A DNA stretch of 64,000 bases from Salinarimonas ramus (GTDB lineage: Bacteria; Pseudomonadota; Alphaproteobacteria; Rhizobiales; Beijerinckiaceae), in the NCBI RefSeq assembly GCF_014645695.1, contig NZ_BMMF01000008.1, positions 1 to 64,000 of the forward strand, read 5' to 3'. Numbering within the stretch: the first letter of the stretch is position 1; each line of letters starts with the position of its first letter. This document shows, piece after piece, positions 1 to 8,308 of the stretch. The notes beneath the pieces are model-generated. The model was not told the origin of the DNA, ran no database searches, and saw only the letters and a list, made by a program, of their open reading frames with translations. Position numbers and translations under genes: made by a program.

Positions 1-1
1 C

Positions 2-232
2 GATGACCACCCGCGAAGCCGTCCGTCCGCTACGGCGCTATGGAGGGCGCGCGGCCGGACGGCTCCGCTCCCGTCGAGCTACACCACCATCGGGGACACG
101 ACCCCGAAACCGGCGGCTGAGGCTCGCCGCGCCCATACCGAGCCGGGTGGAGCAAGTCCTCAGCTGTACAAAGCCAGCCGCCGAGTCATGTGGGGTAGAC
201 TGAGGGCCGTCGTGAGCAGCGGTTCCGAATAA
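2..232 (+). CDS. possible 3' end of a gene cut by the window edge
   Basis: An open frame enters from the left edge and ends at a TAA at 230-232, giving about 76 residues with no start in the window. The peptide is Pro/Thr/Arg-rich and ends in RRVMWGRLRAVVSSGSE. I recognise no domain. Third-position GC looks only moderately high, lower than in the clear genes here, so this may be a non-conserved C-terminal tail or plain intergenic DNA. The preceding sequence would decide it. Confidence 0.3.
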   Translation, partial: DDHPRSRPSATALWRARGRTAPLPSSYTTIGDTTPKPAAEARRAHTEPGGASPQLYKASRRVMWGRLRAVVSSGSE

Positions 233-264
233 GGCTTGCCATGCAACGACTTGGCGAAAAACAA

Positions 265-358
265 TGGCGGAGCCGGAGGGATTCGAACCCTCGATACGGG
301 TTTAAGCCCGTATAACGGTTTAGCAAACCGCCGCCTTCAGCCTCTCGGCCACGGCTCC
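265..358 (-). tRNA. tRNA-Ser (anticodon GCU), CCA encoded
   Basis: Read on the minus strand, the gene starts GGAGCCGTGGCCGAGAGGC and ends in CGGCTCC plus a G discriminator. A genomically encoded CCA follows at 265-267. The anticodon loop reads TTTGCTAAA, so the anticodon is GCU, decoding AGC/AGU. A long variable arm with the palindromic ATACGGGCTTAAACCCGTAT region and the T-loop GGTTCGAATCC make this a class II tRNA of the serine type. Confidence 0.97.
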
Positions 359-368
359 AGCGCGCAAA

Positions 369-397
369 GCCATAGGGGATCACGGGATCGCGGTCAA
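369..397 (-). promoter_or_regulatory. sigma-70-type promoter of tRNA-Ser
   Basis: On the minus strand, TTGACC (392-397) is followed by 17 bases and TATGGC (369-374). This lies about 10 bases before the mature tRNA 5' end at 358. Consensus-like boxes, ideal spacing and position support a housekeeping promoter with a very short leader. Confidence 0.7.
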
Positions 398-507
398 CGG
401 CGTCCGTGATCGCCGCGCGCTCTTCGCCCGAACCTTCGCCGCCCCTCCCCGTTTCCGCCGCACGACACGGCACAGGACGGCACGGCGCGGGACGGAGCAC
501 AGCGATC

Positions 508-1695
508 ATGGAGCGAACGACGGCGATCGTGCCGACCTACCAGAGGGCGGCCTATCTCGCGCAATGCCTGGAGGCGATCCTGGCGCAGACGCTCGCGCCG
601 GCCGAGATCATCGTCGTCGACGACGGCTCGGGCGACGAGACCGCCGCGACCGTCGCGCGCTTCGGCGAGCACGTGCGCTTCGTCGAGAAGCCGCGCAACA
701 GCGGCAAGGCGGACAGCCTCAACCTCGGCCTCTCGCTCGCGAGCCATCCCCTCGTGTGGATCGTCGACGACGACGACATCGTCCTGCCCGACGCGCTCGC
801 GCGGCTCACCGCGCTCCTCGCCGAGGACCCTCAGGCCGGCTTCGCCTACGGGCGCCACCTGCGCTTTCGCGACGATCCGCGCACCGGCGAGCGGGTCGTG
901 CTGGATACCGGCCATTGGCCGCCGCACGCGCCCGGCGAGATGCTGGTGGCCACGCTGGAGGACTTCTTCGCCCACCAGCCGGGCATGCTCGTACGCAAGC
1001 GCCTGTACGATGCGGTCGGGCCCTTCGACACCGCGCTCGACCGCAGCCAGGACTACGACATGCTGATCCGCCTCGCCGCGGCCGCGCCGGCGGTGGGAAC
1101 GGACGCGGTCGTGTTTCTCCAGCGCGTCCATGCCGGCATGCGCGGCAGCGCGGCCAAGCGCTTCTCGGCGGATCAGGCGACCGCGAAATGGATGGCGACC
1201 GACCGGCGCATCCTCGGCGCTGCCCGCACGCGCCTGCCGCTCGACGCGTATCTCCCGGGCGCCCGCCTCCCCGGCGGCGCCCGTCCGCTCGACGGTGCCG
1301 GCACGCGTCGCGCGCTCCTCCAGCGCGCCGTGGTGATGATGCGCAAGCGCCTGTGGGACGAGGCGCTGAGCGATCTCGACGCCGCCGCCGAAATGCACGG
1401 CACGGACACGCCGGGCACGAACGCCGCCGCGCCGCTGACGCCCGACGAGCGCCTGATCCTGCGCCGCGCCTTCGCCTCGAAATACGGCGTGGGCGACATC
1501 GTCACCGACGCGCGGATCCGGGCGATGCTGATCGCCGCGGCCCGGCGCGGGGCGCCCATCGGGCTCGGCCCCGCGCTCGCCCGCGGCCTGCGCTGGCGCG
1601 TGCGCGAGGCGCTGGTCGCGCGCCGCCCCGGCGAGGCCCTGCGCATCGCCCGCTTCGCGCTCGCTCTGCGTCATCCGACGCGCGCCCGCGGCTGA
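508..1695 (+). CDS. family 2 glycosyltransferase
   Basis: The 395-residue protein begins with the GT2 (GT-A fold) signature VPTYQR near residue 10 and VVDDGSGDE near residue 35, both nucleotide-sugar-binding elements. An Asp cluster VDDDD near residue 90 corresponds to the metal-binding DXD. The C-terminal 150 residues are helical and rich in Arg/Ala with no recognised domain. There are no membrane segments, so it is probably a cytoplasmic or peripheral enzyme adding sugars to a glycan or lipid; the acceptor cannot be told. The ATG at 508 was chosen because the family motif starts immediately after it and a GGAG lies about 10 bases upstream; the frame stays open farther upstream with unlikely residues. 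It stands alone, without a polysaccharide cluster. Confidence 0.85.
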   Translation: MERTTAIVPTYQRAAYLAQCLEAILAQTLAPAEIIVVDDGSGDETAATVARFGEHVRFVEKPRNSGKADSLNLGLSLASHPLVWIVDDDDIVLPDALARLTALLAEDPQAGFAYGRHLRFRDDPRTGERVVLDTGHWPPHAPGEMLVATLEDFFAHQPGMLVRKRLYDAVGPFDTALDRSQDYDMLIRLAAAAPAVGTDAVVFLQRVHAGMRGSAAKRFSADQATAKWMATDRRILGAARTRLPLDAYLPGARLPGGARPLDGAGTRRALLQRAVVMMRKRLWDEALSDLDAAAEMHGTDTPGTNAAAPLTPDERLILRRAFASKYGVGDIVTDARIRAMLIAAARRGAPIGLGPALARGLRWRVREALVARRPGEALRIARFALALRHPTRARG

Positions 1696-1798
1696 CGCCC
1701 GCACAGCCGAAGGCGGCATGCGCGGGAACCCGAGCGGCGGGGGATGCATTCGCGCTCGCAACGCAAGACGACAATCCGAGACCACAGGGAGACACGCC

Positions 1799-2098
1799 AT
1801 GATCCGCAAGATCACCCTCGCCACGTTCGCCGCCGCCGCTCTCCTCGCCGGCCCGGCGCTCGCCCAGGATGCGAGCGGTGCGAGCCAGGAAGAGCTCGAC
1901 GCGCTCACGCAGGGCTATTTCACCGATGCGTCCCGCACCGAGCTGATCCCCCAGCGCGAGCTGGAGAACGCCTTCGCGCAGATGGACCCCGCCCAGCGCG
2001 CCCTCGTCCTCGACCATTGCGGCGAGGTCGGCATGGCCGAGGAGCCGGCCGCGTCGTCCGGCTGGTCGCTCCTGTGCGAGGCGGTGCTGACGGATTGA
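1799..2098 (+). CDS. small secreted protein of unknown function
   Basis: This 99-residue protein has a clear Sec signal peptide: MIRK, a hydrophobic Ala/Leu stretch and a probable cleavage after ALA at GPALAQD. The mature part is acidic, mostly helical, and holds two cysteines (LDHC near residue 76 and LLCEAV near the end) that could form a disulfide. I recognise no family. The ATG at 1799 follows an AGGGAG about 7 bases upstream. A GGAAC (1725-1729), 17 bases and CATT (1747-1750) resemble the general-stress EcfG promoter with one -10 mismatch, so stress control is possible but weakly supported. A strong terminator follows. Confidence 0.7.
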   Translation: MIRKITLATFAAAALLAGPALAQDASGASQEELDALTQGYFTDASRTELIPQRELENAFAQMDPAQRALVLDHCGEVGMAEEPAASSGWSLLCEAVLTD

Positions 2099-2124
2099 CG
2101 CAGCCCGTGTAACCGACCGATCCA

Positions 2125-2160
2125 GAGGCCTCGGCGCGCGTTCCGGCACGCCGAGGCCTC
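2125..2160. terminator. bidirectional hairpin terminator
   Basis: Perfect 12-bp arms GAGGCCTCGGCG (2125-2136) and CGCCGAGGCCTC (2149-2160) enclose a 12-base loop. It lies between convergent genes ending at 2098 and 2166. No long T run follows, as is common in GC-rich genomes. Confidence 0.75.
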
Positions 2161-2165
2161 GTCTC

Positions 2166-4007
2166 TCATAGAGGCCAAACCAGCAGGATCATCGGCACAG
2201 AGACCGCCACCACCAGAACCTCCAGCGGCAGGCCGAGCTTCCAGTAGTCGCCGAACTTCAGGCCCGCGGGGCCGAGGATGAGGGTGTTGTTCTGGTGGCC
2301 GATGGGGGTGAGGAAGGCGCAGGATGCGCCGACCGCGACCGCCATCAGGAAGGGGTCGGGGCTCGCGTCGAGGCCGTGCGCGGCGCCGATGGCGACGGGG
2401 GCCATCACGGCGGCGGTGGCGGCGTTGTTCATGAAGTCCGACAGCGTCATCGTCACGACGAGGATCAGCACGAGCGCGACGATGCCGTTGCCCTGCGCCA
2501 CCACGTCGAGGAGGCCGCGCGCCAGGAGGTCGGCGGCGCCCGTCGTCTCCATGGCGCCGGCGACGGGGATGAGCGCGCCGAGCAGCACGATCACCGGCCA
2601 GTCCACCGCGTTGTAGACGGAGCGCGGCGCGACGACCCGCGTCGCCATGGCCGCGAGCACGCCCGCCGCGAAGGCGATCGCCGCCGGCACGATGCCGAAG
2701 GCGGCCGCCGCGATGGCGGCGGCGAAGATCGTGAGCGAGAGCGCGATGTCGCGCCGGTTGGGGATCGTCAGCGGGCGCTCGGCCAGCGGCGCCGCGCCCA
2801 TGGCGCCGGCGAATTCCGCCACGCGCTCGGGCGCGCCCTGCATCAGCAGCACGTCGCCCGCGCGCAGCATCATCGTGCGAAGCCGCGCGCGCGAGCGCTC
2901 GCCCTGGCGCGAGACCGCGAGCAGGTTCAGCCCGTGGCGGGTGCGCAGCTTCAGGTCCCGCGCGGAGCGCCCGGCGAGCCCGGAGCCGGGCAGCACCACG
3001 AGCTCGGCGAAGGTGACGCCCTCGTCCTCGACGGGCTGGCGGGCGGACGCCTCGTCGGCATCCTGCGTCTCCCCGCCCGCTTCCTCGCCGCTCTCCTCGC
3101 TGCCTTCCTCGCGCCCGCGCATCTCCTCCTCGAGCACGAGGCCGAGCCGCGAGAGCGCGCCCGCGAGCGCCTGCGGCTCGGCCTCGATGACCAGGATGTC
3201 GCCCTCGCGCACCTTGCGCCACGGGTTGGGCGCGGCGAGGCGGACCTCGTGGCGCACGAGGCCCACGACCTGCGCGTCCGCCTCCTTGAGCGCCGCCTCG
3301 ATCTCGCGCAGCGTCTTGCCCGCGGCCTCCGCGCCCTCGGGAATGCGGGCCTCCGTCATGTAGGCCTCGGTCTCGAAGCTGTCCGCGCCGGCGCGCTTGC
3401 GGTCGGGCACGAGGCGCACGGCGAGGAGGACGACGAAGACGACGCCCGCGAGCGCCACCGCGAGGCCCACCGGCGTGAAGTCGAACATGCCGAAGCCCGA
3501 GCCCGTCGCCTGCGCGCGAAAACCCGCGACGATCAGGTTCGGCGGCGTGCCGATGAGCGTCGTCATACCCCCCAGGATCGAGCCGAAGGAGAGCGGCATC
3601 AGCACGCGCGAGGGCGGCAGGCCGCGCTTTCCCGCGATCTGCAGCGCGAGCGGCATCAGCAGCGCGAGCGCGCCGACATTGTTCATGAAGGCCGACAGGA
3701 AGGCGCCGAGCGCCGTCACCGTGGCCACGGCGCGCGCCGCGCCCATGTCGGCGGGCAGCACGCGCTGCGTGAGGAGCTCGACCGCGCCCGAGGTCTGGAG
3801 CGTGCGCGAGAGGATGAGCACGCACGCGACCGTCACGACCGCCGGATGCCCGAAGCCGGCGAAGGCCGCATCCGCCGAGACGAGACCCGCCGCGACGCAG
3901 GCGACGAGGGCGGCCACGGCCACCATGTCGTGGCGCCAGCGGCCCCACACGAAGAGCGCGACGGCGCAGGCGAGGATCGCCAGGACGAGGATCTGGGGGG
4001 TCGTCAC
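2166..4007 (-). CDS. SLC13/DASS-family permease with two TrkA-C (RCK_C) domains
   Basis: This 613-residue inner-membrane transporter has about five helices, then a cytoplasmic part of roughly 210 residues, then a second membrane half from about residue 415. Paired re-entrant motifs AFMNNVGALALLMP (N half) and SDFMNNAATAAVMAP (C half) are typical of the divalent anion:Na+ symporter family. The cytoplasmic part holds two RCK_C/TrkA-C domains separated by an unusually acidic Glu/Gly/Ser-rich linker (about residues 290-330). Proteins of this architecture are annotated as sulfate or dicarboxylate permeases, but the substrate cannot be read from sequence. The acidic linker may be a lineage-specific insertion. 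It is monocistronic, convergent with the preceding gene. Confidence 0.9.
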   Translation of the reverse strand: MTTPQILVLAILACAVALFVWGRWRHDMVAVAALVACVAAGLVSADAAFAGFGHPAVVTVACVLILSRTLQTSGAVELLTQRVLPADMGAARAVATVTALGAFLSAFMNNVGALALLMPLALQIAGKRGLPPSRVLMPLSFGSILGGMTTLIGTPPNLIVAGFRAQATGSGFGMFDFTPVGLAVALAGVVFVVLLAVRLVPDRKRAGADSFETEAYMTEARIPEGAEAAGKTLREIEAALKEADAQVVGLVRHEVRLAAPNPWRKVREGDILVIEAEPQALAGALSRLGLVLEEEMRGREEGSEESGEEAGGETQDADEASARQPVEDEGVTFAELVVLPGSGLAGRSARDLKLRTRHGLNLLAVSRQGERSRARLRTMMLRAGDVLLMQGAPERVAEFAGAMGAAPLAERPLTIPNRRDIALSLTIFAAAIAAAAFGIVPAAIAFAAGVLAAMATRVVAPRSVYNAVDWPVIVLLGALIPVAGAMETTGAADLLARGLLDVVAQGNGIVALVLILVVTMTLSDFMNNAATAAVMAPVAIGAAHGLDASPDPFLMAVAVGASCAFLTPIGHQNNTLILGPAGLKFGDYWKLGLPLEVLVVAVSVPMILLVWPL

Positions 4008-4115
4008 GTAAGCCTCTCACGTCCCACCGCACGGCGCGGCCCCCGACAACGCACGAGCCGCGGGAAAGGAATCCTCTCCCGTCACGGTGCGACGCCGATG
4101 CCGCCCAGATCTAGC

Positions 4116-5033
4116 TCACCGCTTGAACAGCATCACCCCCTCCGGCGGGGGCGCGTCCCGCGCCGGGATGCTCGGCGCCTCGGGGCGCGGCGAGGCGGCG
4201 GCGGAGGCGGGCGTCAGGCGGTGGTGCGGGGTGCGGATCGCCTCGGCGCAGGCGCCGAGCTCGCCGACGGGGAGCGTGTCGAGGGTCGGGATCGTGGCGT
4301 CCAGCGCGGCCAGCGCGCGCTCGGGCTCGATGGCGGAGCGCTGGGGCGCCTCGATGGCGAGGCGCTCGAGCGCGTAGCGGTAGCGCAGCGCCCGCTCGCG
4401 GGCTTCCGAGCGCACCCAGGCGATGAGGCAGCGGTTCTCGGCGACGCGCAGCGCCGCCTGCTCGGCCTGGCTCTCCACCAGCACCTGGACGTGGAGGAGG
4501 AAGCGCAGGCGCGCCTCGTCGGCGGCGAGCACGCGCTCGGCGACCTCGCGCACGAGGGGGATCAGCGCGCGGTCCTGCTCGGCGTCCTGCGCGATGCGCC
4601 GGAACAGCGGCGCGGGGGAAACTCCCTGCGAGAAGATCAGCGCGTCCCAATAGCTCCGGCGCTGGCCCAGACGCAGGGGGGCGGGCGTGACGCGGTGGCG
4701 GATCAGGTCGGCGAGGATGCGGTCGCTCACCTGCCATTCGTGCGCGGGCATGAGGAAGCGATAGGCACGCGCGCGCAATTCGCGCTCGTCCTCGGTGAGG
4801 ATCGACCAGCTCGCCGGCTCGTCGCGCGTCTGCGCGAAGGCGCGCCCGGCGAAGGGCAGGATGCGATCGCCGATGACGGACGGCGCCGGGCGGCCGAAAT
4901 CGCCGCGGGGCGCGCAGGCGCCGAGCACGGCCGCAAGCACGGCTGCGAGGAGCAGCGGACGCCTAGCGCCGGCGCCGCCGCGGCTCGTCCGGCGCGTCGC
5001 GGGCGCCTCCGGCGTCTGGCGCGCGGCGTTCAT
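4116..5033 (-). CDS. putative lipoprotein, function unknown
   Basis: The 305-residue product has an Arg-rich N terminus, a short hydrophobic stretch and a lipobox (VLGAC, Cys40), so it is predicted to be lipidated and membrane anchored. The rest is largely helical and rich in Arg/Glu/Ala (residues 70-240), with a Pro-rich tail. I recognise no named family. The ATG at 5033 is preceded by GGGGTG. The start lies inside the upstream gene: the two frames overlap by 71 bases, suggesting translational coupling. The signal region is long before the lipobox, so a downstream non-ATG start is possible. Confidence 0.75.
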   Translation of the reverse strand: MNAARQTPEAPATRRTSRGGAGARRPLLLAAVLAAVLGACAPRGDFGRPAPSVIGDRILPFAGRAFAQTRDEPASWSILTEDERELRARAYRFLMPAHEWQVSDRILADLIRHRVTPAPLRLGQRRSYWDALIFSQGVSPAPLFRRIAQDAEQDRALIPLVREVAERVLAADEARLRFLLHVQVLVESQAEQAALRVAENRCLIAWVRSEARERALRYRYALERLAIEAPQRSAIEPERALAALDATIPTLDTLPVGELGACAEAIRTPHHRLTPASAAASPRPEAPSIPARDAPPPEGVMLFKR

Positions 5034-5184
5034 ACATCACCCCGGTGAAGAGCAGGATCACTCCGCGCGGGGCGTCCTTGGGCAAAGCGGGGCGCGGCCG
5101 GGCCCGGAGGTAATCCGACAGCCGCACGATCCGTACGGCGTCTGCGCGCGGCGCCTGTCGCCGCAGAGAGCGCGTCTCGCCCAT
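4963..5184 (-). CDS. small conserved-looking protein overlapping the lipoprotein gene
   Basis: A 73-residue basic protein. Its middle part (VRLSDYLRAR, then GVILLFTGVMYER, about residues 20-53) looks like a constrained core, and the tail (residues 54-73) is Arg/Pro/Asp low complexity. The core ends almost exactly where the next gene starts, and the 71-base overlap is confined to the low-complexity tail, which is what one expects of a real gene with a sloppy C terminus. Function unknown; I believe similar short proteins occur in other Rhizobiales, but this is memory rather than a search. Confidence 0.6.
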   Translation of the reverse strand: MGETRSLRRQAPRADAVRIVRLSDYLRARPRPALPKDAPRGVILLFTGVMYERRAPDAGGARDAPDEPRRRRR

Positions 5185-5325
5185 GGTCGTTCCCCGATAT
5201 CCGCCCGCCGACGCCGGTCGGCGGCATCGGCGATCTTCAATGCCTATGGTTAACGCTTGGTTTCCAGGCTGAAGAGGAGGGCGTTTCCTTACGGGAAAAG
5301 ACGGGGGCTATGCACCTCCGCCCGT

Positions 5326-5476
5326 CTCGCCCCCACCGGTCCTCGCTCCGCTCGGCCCACCTCCCCTGCGGGGAGGTATCGGCGTCACGCCTTTGATCGA
5401 CCGCAATGCAGGCCGCCGACCCGACATCTCCCCTTAGGGGAGGTCGGCGAGCGTCAGCGAGACGGGAGGGGGCGAG
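5326..5476. repeat. inverted pair of a ~52-base intergenic palindromic repeat
   Basis: The left copy (5326-5377) begins CTCGCCCCCACC and ends in the hairpin ACCTCCCC-TGC-GGGGAGGT. The right copy (5424-5476) begins with CTCCCC-TTA-GGGGAG and ends GGGAGGGGGCGAG. The two are approximate reverse complements, so the pair could fold into one long stem with smaller hairpins at its inner ends. The element lies in the 308-base gap between two minus-strand genes. It resembles the short palindromic intergenic repeats scattered through Rhizobiales genomes. Confidence 0.75.
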
Positions 5477-5492
5477 AGCGAGCGTGCGCCCC

Positions 5493-6401
5493 TCACCCGC
5501 TCCCCTCCGCCATCGCCCGGAACACCAGCGCGTGGCGCTTGCCGATGGCCTCCGCGTCCTCGCCGTAGCCGCCGCCGATGACCGCGACGAGAGGGATGGC
5601 GCGCCGCCGGGCCTGGGCGACGACGAAGCGGTCGCGGCGATAGAGGCCCTCGTCCGTGAGCGCGAGCCGCCCGAGGCGGTCGTTCACGTGCGGGTCGACG
5701 CCGGCATTGTAGAAGACGATGTCGGGGGCGACGCGGTCCATCATGTCGGGCACGTGCTCGGCGACGATGCCGAGATACGCGTCGTCCTCCAGGCCGTCCG
5801 GCAGCGGAACGTCGCGGTCGCTGGGGATCTTGCGCACGGGATAGTTCTTCTCGGCGTGGAGCGAGAGCGTCACGAGATCGGGCTCGTCGGTGAGGATGTC
5901 CGCCGTGCCGTCGCCCTGGTGGACGTCGAGATCGACGACGAGGGCGCGGCGGACGGCGCCCTCGCGATGAAGCGCGAGCGCCGCGACGGCGACGTCGTTG
6001 AACACGCAGAAGCCCGCGCCGGTCGCGCGCTGGGCGTGGTGGCTCCCGCCCGCGGTCGAGCCGGAGAAGCCGTGCTCGAGCGCGAGCCGTGCGGCGAGCA
6101 GCGTGCCGCCGACGGACGCGCGGGCGCGGCGCGCGACGCCCGCGTCGATGGGCAGCCCGATGCGCCGCTCGACATCCTTGGCGACGCTCTGCGTCAGCAC
6201 GGCCTCGACGTAGGCGGGCTCGTGCGCCCGCTCGAGCGCTTCGACCTCGGCGGGCTCGGGGCGCACGAAGCCGTCCGGCACGAGCCCCTCCGCTTCCAGC
6301 GCCCGCCTCAGCGCGCCGTACTTGCCCATTGGGAAGCGGTGGCGCTCGGGCAGCGGCGCCTCGTAATGATGATGCGAGACGATGGGCGGGAGCGCTCTCA
6401 C
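5493..6401 (-). CDS. histone-deacetylase-family (class II/AcuC-like) hydrolase
   Basis: This 302-residue protein is the usual length for bacterial single-domain HDAC-like amidohydrolases. Visible are the His pair of the charge relay in GSHHA (His121/122), the zinc ligands in DLDVHQGDG (Asp159, His161) and GVDPH (Asp236), and the active-site tyrosine in GGGYG (Tyr279), so it should be catalytically competent. Such enzymes remove acetyl groups from lysines, acetylpolyamines or acetoin-pathway proteins; the substrate is open. It overlaps the upstream P450 gene by 4 bases (ATGA), so the two are cotranscribed. That pairing is unusual and may hint at a small-molecule amide substrate. Confidence 0.92.
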   Translation of the reverse strand: MRALPPIVSHHHYEAPLPERHRFPMGKYGALRRALEAEGLVPDGFVRPEPAEVEALERAHEPAYVEAVLTQSVAKDVERRIGLPIDAGVARRARASVGGTLLAARLALEHGFSGSTAGGSHHAQRATGAGFCVFNDVAVAALALHREGAVRRALVVDLDVHQGDGTADILTDEPDLVTLSLHAEKNYPVRKIPSDRDVPLPDGLEDDAYLGIVAEHVPDMMDRVAPDIVFYNAGVDPHVNDRLGRLALTDEGLYRRDRFVVAQARRRAIPLVAVIGGGYGEDAEAIGKRHALVFRAMAEGSG

Positions 6402-7636
6402 GTCCGCACCATCAGCGTCTCGAGCCCGTGGAAATGGTAGGCGTCGCGCACGCGCGGACGCTCCGCCAGCGCGAGGTTCGGGCAGCGCTCGAAGAGGATC
6501 GGCAGAGCCACCTGCATCTCCAGCCGCGCCAGCGGCGCGCCGATGCAGAAATGGATGCCGGCGCCGAAGGCGGTGTGCGCCGGGGCCTCGCGGTCCGGGT
6601 CGAAGCGATCCGGGTCACGGTTGGCGCGCGGGTCGCGCCCGGTGGCGCCGAGCACGAGCCCGATGCGCTCGCCCTTGCGCAGCGAGAAGCCGCTCTCCTC
6701 GACGTCCGTGAGCGCGTAGCGCGTGAACATGTGCAGCGGCGGGTCGAAGCGCAGGCATTCCTCGACCGTGCGCTCCGTCGTGGCCGCGTCGCGGAAGAGG
6801 GCGCGCGGGTCCACGCCCGTCGCGCCGCAGGTCTCGAGGATGGTGCGCACCGCATTGCCGAGCGCGTGCACGGTCGCCTCGTGGCCGGCATTCAGGAGGA
6901 GGATCGCGGTGGAGACGAGCTCGTCCTCGGAGAGCCGCGCCCCCTCCTCCTCCGCAGCGACGAGCACCGAGAGGAGATCGTCGCCGGGATGCCCGCGACG
7001 CTGCGCGACATGTCCCCTGACGAAGTCCGCGAAGGCGCCCGCGGCGGCGTCGGCGTCCTCCTCCACCTCGCGGGTGCGGCCGAAGGCGTACATCGCCACC
7101 ATGCGATGCGACCAGTCCAGAAGGCGCGGCGCCTCGGCTTCCGGCACGCCGAGCATGCGCGCGATGACGCGCACCGGGATCGGCGTCGCGTAGGCGGCGA
7201 GGAGATCGAACGGCGCGCCCGAGGGGAAGCCGTCGACGAGCGCATGGGCGAGATCGGCGATGGCCGGCCGCAGCGCCTCGACACGCCGGGAAACGAAGGC
7301 GCGGTTGACGAGCGTGCGCAGGCGCGTGTGCACCGGGGGCTCGCGCTCCAGCATGGAATGCGCGTCGATGGCGTCGAAGCGCGGCGTGTGCGCCGCGGGC
7401 TCGGGCAGGCCGAGCTCCTCGCGGGTGGCGACGTGCAGGATCTCGCGCCCGAAACGCTTGTCGCGCAGGAGCCGGTTCACGTCCGCGTGAGCGAGGAAGA
7501 CCGGATGGCCGTACTCCTCCCAGAGCACGGCGGGCGCCTCCGCATGCAGCCGCGCATAGGCACGGTAGGGATCCGCGTAGAAAACCGGGTCTCGCGGGTC
7601 GAGGGAGAGGCGGCGGGCGGCCTTGTCGAGCTTCAT
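6398..7636 (-). CDS. cytochrome P450
   Basis: A 412-residue soluble bacterial P450 (usual length about 400). The heme-binding loop [17 protein letters not shown] carries the cysteine ligand (Cys364). The I-helix oxygen-activation motif reads [10 protein letters not shown], where many P450s have AGxET. The K-helix E-x-x-R is in [10 protein letters not shown]. It hydroxylates or oxidises a small hydrophobic substrate using external ferredoxin and reductase, which are not encoded nearby. It is the first gene of an ATGA-overlapping pair with the HDAC-like hydrolase. The start is the only ATG before the first conserved helix. Confidence 0.95.
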   Translation of the reverse strand: MKLDKAARRLSLDPRDPVFYADPYRAYARLHAEAPAVLWEEYGHPVFLAHADVNRLLRDKRFGREILHVATREELGLPEPAAHTPRFDAIDAHSMLEREPPVHTRLRTLVNRAFVSRRVEALRPAIADLAHALVDGFPSGAPFDLLAAYATPIPVRVIARMLGVPEAEAPRLLDWSHRMVAMYAFGRTREVEEDADAAAGAFADFVRGHVAQRRGHPGDDLLSVLVAAEEEGARLSEDELVSTAILLLNAGHEATVHALGNAVRTILETCGATGVDPRALFRDAATTERTVEECLRFDPPLHMFTRYALTDVEESGFSLRKGERIGLVLGATGRDPRANRDPDRFDPDREAPAHTAFGAGIHFCIGAPLARLEMQVALPILFERCPNLALAERPRVRDAYHFHGLETLMVRT

Positions 7637-8308
7637 GCCCGCGATATCGAGCGTCGGCGCCGATCTGGCAAGCCCGACGGGGCAGTGGCGCCTGGGCGAG
7701 CCGACGCCGACGCTACGCGAGGGACGCGCCGCCGGATCAGGAGTTTGACCGCTGGGTAAGGCTTCTACAAATTGACCGGATCGCGGCGAAAAGTTAGTCT
7801 TTTGGTAACGAATGAGGCGAAGGCGGGACGACGGCTGTAAGCACTAGATACTGGCCGCATCTTTCCAAGACTTCGTCCGGACGCCGGGGGCAATGACCAG
7901 GCAGTCCGCGTGCATATGATCGCACGCTTCTCCTAGGCGCGTCGAGCGCCTCTGCCGAACATTTTCGGGAGCTTCGCGACTGCGCACGCGATCTCGTCGT
8001 GCACAGACCGCGGGAGCCTGCGCGAGCGCCGCTGCGCTCGCCTGGAGAGCGCGTGCCGCTTCGCGGCACGCAGTGCAACTCTGAATATGGAGGCGCCGCA
8101 CCAGAGCCATTACGAGACGGTTCTTCACGGCCCCCGCCACCGTCGACCGGCGCGATGCGGAACGCGCGACGCGGACGGCCGAATGCTTCGAACATCATTC
8201 AACCGTCGAGACACGACTTCATCAAAACCGCATCGCATTCGGTGAGCGCATCCGCACAGAAGAGTGGATGTCCGCCGTGCCGATGCTCCCAACGAACAGG
8301 AGTTCATC
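7637..8308. other. 672-base non-coding region with clustered hairpins
   Basis: No convincing gene on either strand. Two TTGACC boxes occur at 7745-7750 and 7772-7777. The second, with 17 bases and TAGTCT (7795-7800), is a weak plus-strand promoter candidate. Three stem-loops cluster at 7982-8071: an imperfect GCACG/CGTGC pair around 7984-8002, GCGAGCGC-CGCT-GCGCTCGC at 8022-8041, and GCGTGCCGC-TTC-GCGGCACGC at 8051-8071. They could be a terminator group, a structured leader of the downstream locus or a small RNA; the sequence does not decide. Confidence 0.5.

Noticed and set aside
40-110. Possible second tRNA (minus strand reads GGTGGTGTAGCTCGACGGGAGC)
   Set aside because: It has a D-arm-like GCTC/GAGC, but no credible anticodon stem, T-loop GTTCRA or matching acceptor stem follows.
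2295-5048. Very long plus-strand frame (917 codons) opposite the permease and lipoprotein genes
   Set aside because: Shadow of real minus-strand genes; composition is Arg/Ala/Gly/Asp with no domain, and it crosses two genes and a terminator-free gap.
7794-8198. Open frames on both strands in the 7637-8308 gap (up to 134 residues)
   Set aside because: Arg/Ser/Pro-rich composition, no domain, no ribosome site and poor codon bias; typical chance frames in GC-rich DNA.
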